Assembly (NCBI GenBank): GCA_002404055.1
Contig: DHIZ01000327.1
Span: 1 to 9,138, forward strand
From: Chloroflexi bacterium UBA4733
Lineage (GTDB): Bacteria; Chloroflexota; UBA4733
Length of the DNA stretch: 9,138 nucleotides
Reading direction: 5' to 3'
This document shows positions 7,484 to 9,138 of this stretch, in pieces; positions within the stretch are counted from its first letter, which is position 1, and each line of letters opens with the position of its first letter. Made by a program: the position numbers and the translations under genes. The notes under the pieces were generated by a model. It saw only the letters and a program-made list of their open reading frames with translations. It made no database searches and was not told the DNA's origin.

Positions 7484-7558
7484 CGCCGGCGGGCTGCGCG
7501 GCACCCTCCCGTGGTATGGTCGGAGCGAACACCAGCAGCGCAGGACGGAGGGCTGAGC

Positions 7559-7789
7559 TTGATTGCTCGGGACACGATTGATCTGCCCGCCGCGTGCGCC
7601 TACTGTCCGGCGCCGGTGGCATACCGCTGCTTGCCTTGTGGTCAGCCGGTCTGTGGCAGCCACGCCATCACCTGCCGAGACTGCGGCTGCCACTGCTGTC
7701 CCGAGCATGCGACCGTCGAGCCAGACGCGAGTGGACCCGTTGTCGATGGTCGGCCTGGCCGTTGCGCCGACTGCCGGCGCGCTTCCTGA
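7559..7789 (+). CDS. Small cysteine-rich zinc-binding protein (B-box/AN1-like spacing)
   Basis: A 76-residue protein with twelve cysteines and three histidines. The order is C13-x2-C16, C24-x2-C27, C32-x2-H35, C39-x2-C42, then C44-H45-x-C46-C47 packed with H50, and C69-x2-C72. Regularly spaced CxxC/CxxH pairs of this kind form cross-brace zinc sites as in B-box, AN1 and related small treble-clef-like domains. The function is probably protein or nucleic-acid binding but cannot be named. TTG 7559 is chosen because GGAGGG (7547-7552) lies 6 nt upstream. A GTG at 7511 in the same frame would add 16 residues without metal ligands. The gene lies between the two 150-bp repeats. No membrane segment or signal peptide is visible. 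Confidence 0.65.
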   Translation: MIARDTIDLPAACAYCPAPVAYRCLPCGQPVCGSHAITCRDCGCHCCPEHATVEPDASGPVVDGRPGRCADCRRAS

Positions 7790-7837
7790 CGCTGGCCATC
7801 GACAACGGCGCACGTGCTCGTTATCGGTCCGGCTGTG

Positions 7838-7986
7838 GCTCACCGCACGGCCCACCCTCCCTCCGCGCCGCTGCGTTCCGCTGCGGGCCGATCCCTACGG
7901 GCTGCCCCAGGCCCTCCGCTCCACTCACGCGGCGCTCCGGTCGGGAGCGCCTTCCTGCCACGCACCCGAAGCGCATGGGAAGCGGC
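7838..7986. repeat. About 150-bp interspersed direct repeat, copy 2
   Basis: Second copy of the 7130-7279 element, in the same orientation and 708 bp downstream, beginning GCTCACCGCACGG and ending GGGAAGCGGC. Downstream similarity fades but can be followed loosely to about 8022 (CCGAAGGCCAAACCGAACC against CCGAAGGTTCCACCCGACC at about 7315-7334), so the original unit may have been nearly 200 bp. Confidence 0.85.
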
Positions 7987-7991
7987 ACGCT

Positions 7992-8245
7992 GCGGCGAGC
8001 CGCCGAAGGCCAAACCGAACCATCGGCAATCACATCGAGCTATCATCGCATCCGGCCTACCTAGGGAGCGGCCCACTGCGGCGAGCCGCCGGGGACAGGC
8101 GGAGCGGCGGCACTGCGTGCCAACCGCCCACGAACAGCGGCCCTACGGACCGCAGCAAGGGAGTGCTGCGCACACCCGCGCCGGGGCACGCCGGGGACCC
8201 CTGGCCCCGGCCTCCCCTGCGACACGGAGCGCACTGCGGCGCGCC
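7992..8245. repeat. Short GCGGCGAGCCGCC hairpins and related GC repeats
   Basis: TGCGGCGAGCCGCC occurs at 7991-8004 and 8077-8090, each a GCGGC/GCCGC mini-hairpin preceded by a similar AGCGGC block. A degenerate third form (GCACTGCGGCGCGCC) is at 8231-8245. In the same stretch GCCGGGG (8190-8196) pairs with CCCCGGC (8205-8211). No gene is supported between 7987 and 8584; the sequence is GC-rich, hairpin-rich and probably non-coding. Confidence 0.5.
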
Positions 8246-8397
8246 CCAACCGGAAAGCGCAGGCTCAGGCCCGGCACCTGCACGCGGGGCCTGCCCCCGT
8301 TCCGCACACCGGCTTGCCCTTGCTCTTGCAAGCTAACGCAGCCGGGAGCCACCGCAAGGGTGAAGGTCGCTGCGCTCCCCGCGCCCGCGCGCCCTTG

Positions 8398-8450
8398 CGC
8401 CGGCGCCACCCGTCCGCGTTTTCACGCTTGCCGCAAGGGCGGCGCCGGCG
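8398..8450. repeat. 10-bp perfect inverted repeat, CGCCGGCGCC / GGCGCCGGCG
   Basis: Arms at 8398-8407 and 8441-8450 are exact reverse complements around a 33-nt loop. Flanking GCAAGGG/CCCTTGC words (8354-8360, 8391-8398, 8433-8439) repeat on both strands, so the block 8340-8460 is rich in nested pairing potential. It could be a terminator-like or REP-like structure; no poly-T follows. Confidence 0.45.
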
Positions 8451-8570
8451 TACTGCACGGGGGCAGGGGACCATCCCATTATCCCAACGAGGAACCGCCG
8501 GAATAGCGGCAACCTCATGGGAGAGTAGCCGCCACCCGGGCAGCCGGCCAGGGCCAACGAGCCAGCGAGG

Positions 8571-8642
8571 AAAGGAGATACACCGTGCTCGGTAGAAAGG
8601 CACCGGCTGCTGGGAACGGCCCGCAATCGCGCCAGGATGCCG
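8571..8642 (+). other. Orphan translation start with a strong SD, running into the opposing gene
   Basis: AAAGGAG (8571-8577) lies 7 nt before GTG 8585, a good initiation context. The first ~20 codons (MLGRKAPAAGNGPQSRQDAV) read plausibly, but from 8643 the frame runs antisense through the Xre-family gene to 8851 with arginine- and proline-rich shadow sequence. This looks like the remaining 5' end of a gene whose body was replaced when the downstream cassette arrived. It could also be a coincidental purine run. No product is assigned. Confidence 0.3.
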
Positions 8643-8900
8643 TTAGGACGGCTGCTCCGCCGCCGGCTGGCCCGATGGTTCGTCTTGCGCCGGCGTCTCA
8701 TCCGGCCGGTAGACGAGCAGATCGCCGACGCCGCAGCCGAAGAAGCGGCACAGCTTCTCCAGCGTGTCGAAGTCGATACGGCGTGTTGCCCCACGGTAGA
8801 GCCCATAGGCAGTGTTGTAGGCTACTCCCGCCTCGCGTGCCAGGTCCGTAATCCCCATCCGTCGCGCGCCCATGAGGATCGATATCCGGTTCTCAATCAT
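8643..8900 (-). CDS. Xre/Cro-C1 family transcriptional regulator
   Basis: An 85-residue DNA-binding protein. Residues 1-66 form a compact five-helix Cro/C1-type domain: ENRISILMGARRM, then the helix-turn-helix ITDLAREAGVAYNTAYGLYRG (17-37), then IDFDTLEKLCRFFGCGVGDLL (42-62), the standard closing helices of the short HTH_26-like Xre group. The tail (68-85) is acidic and Pro/Gln-rich. The ATG at 8900 is preferred because GGGGAGGA precedes it at good spacing. An upstream in-frame extension to 9014 would cross the promoter and repeat region and is rejected. The gene is transcribed away from the SWIM-like gene at 9051, with promoter-like elements on both strands and repeated operator-like boxes between, so it probably regulates itself and its neighbour. 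Confidence 0.85.
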   Translation of the reverse strand: MIENRISILMGARRMGITDLAREAGVAYNTAYGLYRGATRRIDFDTLEKLCRFFGCGVGDLLVYRPDETPAQDEPSGQPAAEQPS

Positions 8901-8920
8901 CGCCGTGTCCTCCCCGCTAC

Positions 8921-8949
8921 AGCATAGGGTACCGGAATGATTTACGCAA
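8921..8949 (-). promoter_or_regulatory. Probable promoter of the Xre-family gene
   Basis: On the minus strand TTGCGT (8944-8949) and TATGCT (8921-8926) are separated by 17 nt, 20 bp before the start codon. The -35 match is weak (3 of 6) and the -10 fair (4 of 6). The -35 overlaps a TGCGTAAATCA box, which fits autorepression. Confidence 0.45.
8938..8948 (-). promoter_or_regulatory. Operator-like box TGCGTAAATCA, copy A
   Basis: Reads TGCGTAAATCA on the minus strand and is an exact copy of 9020-9030 in opposite orientation. The similarity continues for several bases beyond (CATTCCGG against CATACGGC). A degenerate third version, GCGTGAATTACTCA, lies at 8955-8968 on the minus strand. Xre-family regulators typically bind repeated sites in such divergent regions. 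Confidence 0.5.
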
Positions 8950-8977
8950 CATCCTGAGTAATTCACGCCCCTACCTA

Positions 8978-9006
8978 TTGACTTTTGGCTCTCTATGCCG
9001 TATGAT
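8978..9006 (+). promoter_or_regulatory. Sigma-70-like promoter of the SWIM-like gene
   Basis: TTGACT (8978-8983) and TATGAT (9001-9006) are separated by exactly 17 nt, with five of six matches at -10 and five of six at -35. The predicted transcript would start near 9013, leaving a leader of about 38 nt before ATG 9051. This is the clearest promoter in the window and lies in an AT-richer pocket. Confidence 0.75.
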
Positions 9007-9046
9007 CTACTCAACTAACTGCGTAAATCATACGGCATAGAGAGCC
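8987..9046. repeat. Perfect 20-bp inverted repeat spanning the promoter
   Basis: The left arm 8987-9006 (GGCTCTCTAT...TATGAT) and right arm 9027-9046 (ATCATACGGC...GAGAGCC) are exact reverse complements with a 20-nt spacer. The left arm covers most of the promoter spacer and the whole -10. The right arm lies in the predicted leader just before the start codon. It could be a cruciform, a large operator or the remnant ends of an excised element. Confidence 0.95.
9020..9030 (+). promoter_or_regulatory. Operator-like box TGCGTAAATCA, copy B
   Basis: Exact inverted counterpart of copy A, lying just downstream of the plus-strand -10, near the expected transcription start. Its last four bases overlap the right arm of the 20-bp inverted repeat. 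Binding here would block the SWIM-like gene, while binding at copy A would block the regulator. Confidence 0.5.
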
Positions 9047-9050
9047 ACCA

Positions 9051-9138
9051 ATGACCATCGCCACCATCCCCAGCCGGACCAGCAGCCAGACCTATACCGT
9101 CACCCTGCTGGACAACGACGCCGCCAGTTGCACCTGCA
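9051..9138 (+). CDS. Start of a probable SWIM zinc-finger protein (3' end outside window)
   Basis: Only 29 codons are visible: MTIATIPSRTSSQTYTVTLL, then DNDAASCTC. The pattern of a strand ending in YTVTLLDND, followed by an A-S-C-T-C step, is the entry to a SWIM domain (CxC...CxH), which binds zinc and often DNA or proteins in recombination-linked or mobile-element proteins. The second Cys/His pair would lie beyond the window, so this call depends on one half of the motif. The promoter with the perfect inverted repeat is immediately upstream. The SD is weak (GAGAG at 9040-9044), so the leader structure may matter for translation. Confidence 0.55.
   Translation, partial: MTIATIPSRTSSQTYTVTLLDNDAASCTC

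Noticed and set aside
7130..7986. CRISPR array or tandem repeat
   Set aside because: There are only two copies, each about 150 bp and 708 bp apart with a gene between; no short regularly spaced units occur.
8340..8580. Possible tRNA or structured RNA gene in the hairpin-rich block
   Set aside because: No cloverleaf, conserved T-loop or other recognisable RNA signature was found; the pairing is explained by GC-rich inverted words.
8901..9014. N-terminal extension of the Xre-family regulator
   Set aside because: It would translate through the promoters and inverted repeat; the ATG at 8900 has a good SD and starts the conserved domain.

Overview
The window is high-GC bacterial DNA with tightly packed plus-strand genes in its first two thirds and sparse, repeat-rich sequence after about 6.7 kb. 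The left part is the mobilisation and type IV secretion end of a conjugative or integrative element. The style of the relaxase, prim-pol, NarK-like and small Xre/SWIM-type genes suggests a high-GC Chloroflexota-like host, for example a Thermomicrobia/Sphaerobacter relative. That placement is an impression from protein style and has low confidence. No rRNA, tRNA or CRISPR array was seen.

Positions 3-5348 hold a co-oriented run: the C-terminal part of a VirB4/TraC-type conjugation ATPase, a MobC-like ribbon-helix-helix accessory protein, a compact MOBP-type relaxase, a VirD4/TraG coupling ATPase, and an archaeo-eukaryotic-type primase-polymerase (NrS-1-like) with a winged-helix region and a possible zinc ribbon. 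ATGA overlaps or short gaps with good Shine-Dalgarno (SD) sequences join them. They form a logical set: MobC and relaxase process the DNA, VirD4 hands it to the channel powered by VirB4, and the prim-pol could prime the complementary strand or the element's own replication.

Positions 5362-6699 look different in origin. A short ORF start with a good SD runs in frame into the last two or three transmembrane helices of a NarK-type nitrate/nitrite transporter, followed 30 bp later by a HemD-like uroporphyrinogen-III synthase. This looks like the 3' end of a chromosomal nitrate-assimilation operon, with the element boundary or a deletion junction near 5479-5490.

Positions 6700-8640 are mostly gene-poor. 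They contain a hairpin after hemD, an unrecognised minus-strand reading frame, two roughly 150-bp direct repeats about 708 bp apart, a 76-residue cysteine-rich zinc-binding protein between them, and several GC-rich hairpins.

Positions 8643-9138 form a divergent regulatory pair: an Xre-family regulator on the minus strand and the start of a probable SWIM zinc-finger protein on the plus strand. The AT-richer intergenic region between them has promoter-like elements on both strands, a perfect 20-bp inverted repeat spanning the plus-strand -10, and repeated TGCGTAAATCA boxes. It is the most structured regulatory sequence in the window.
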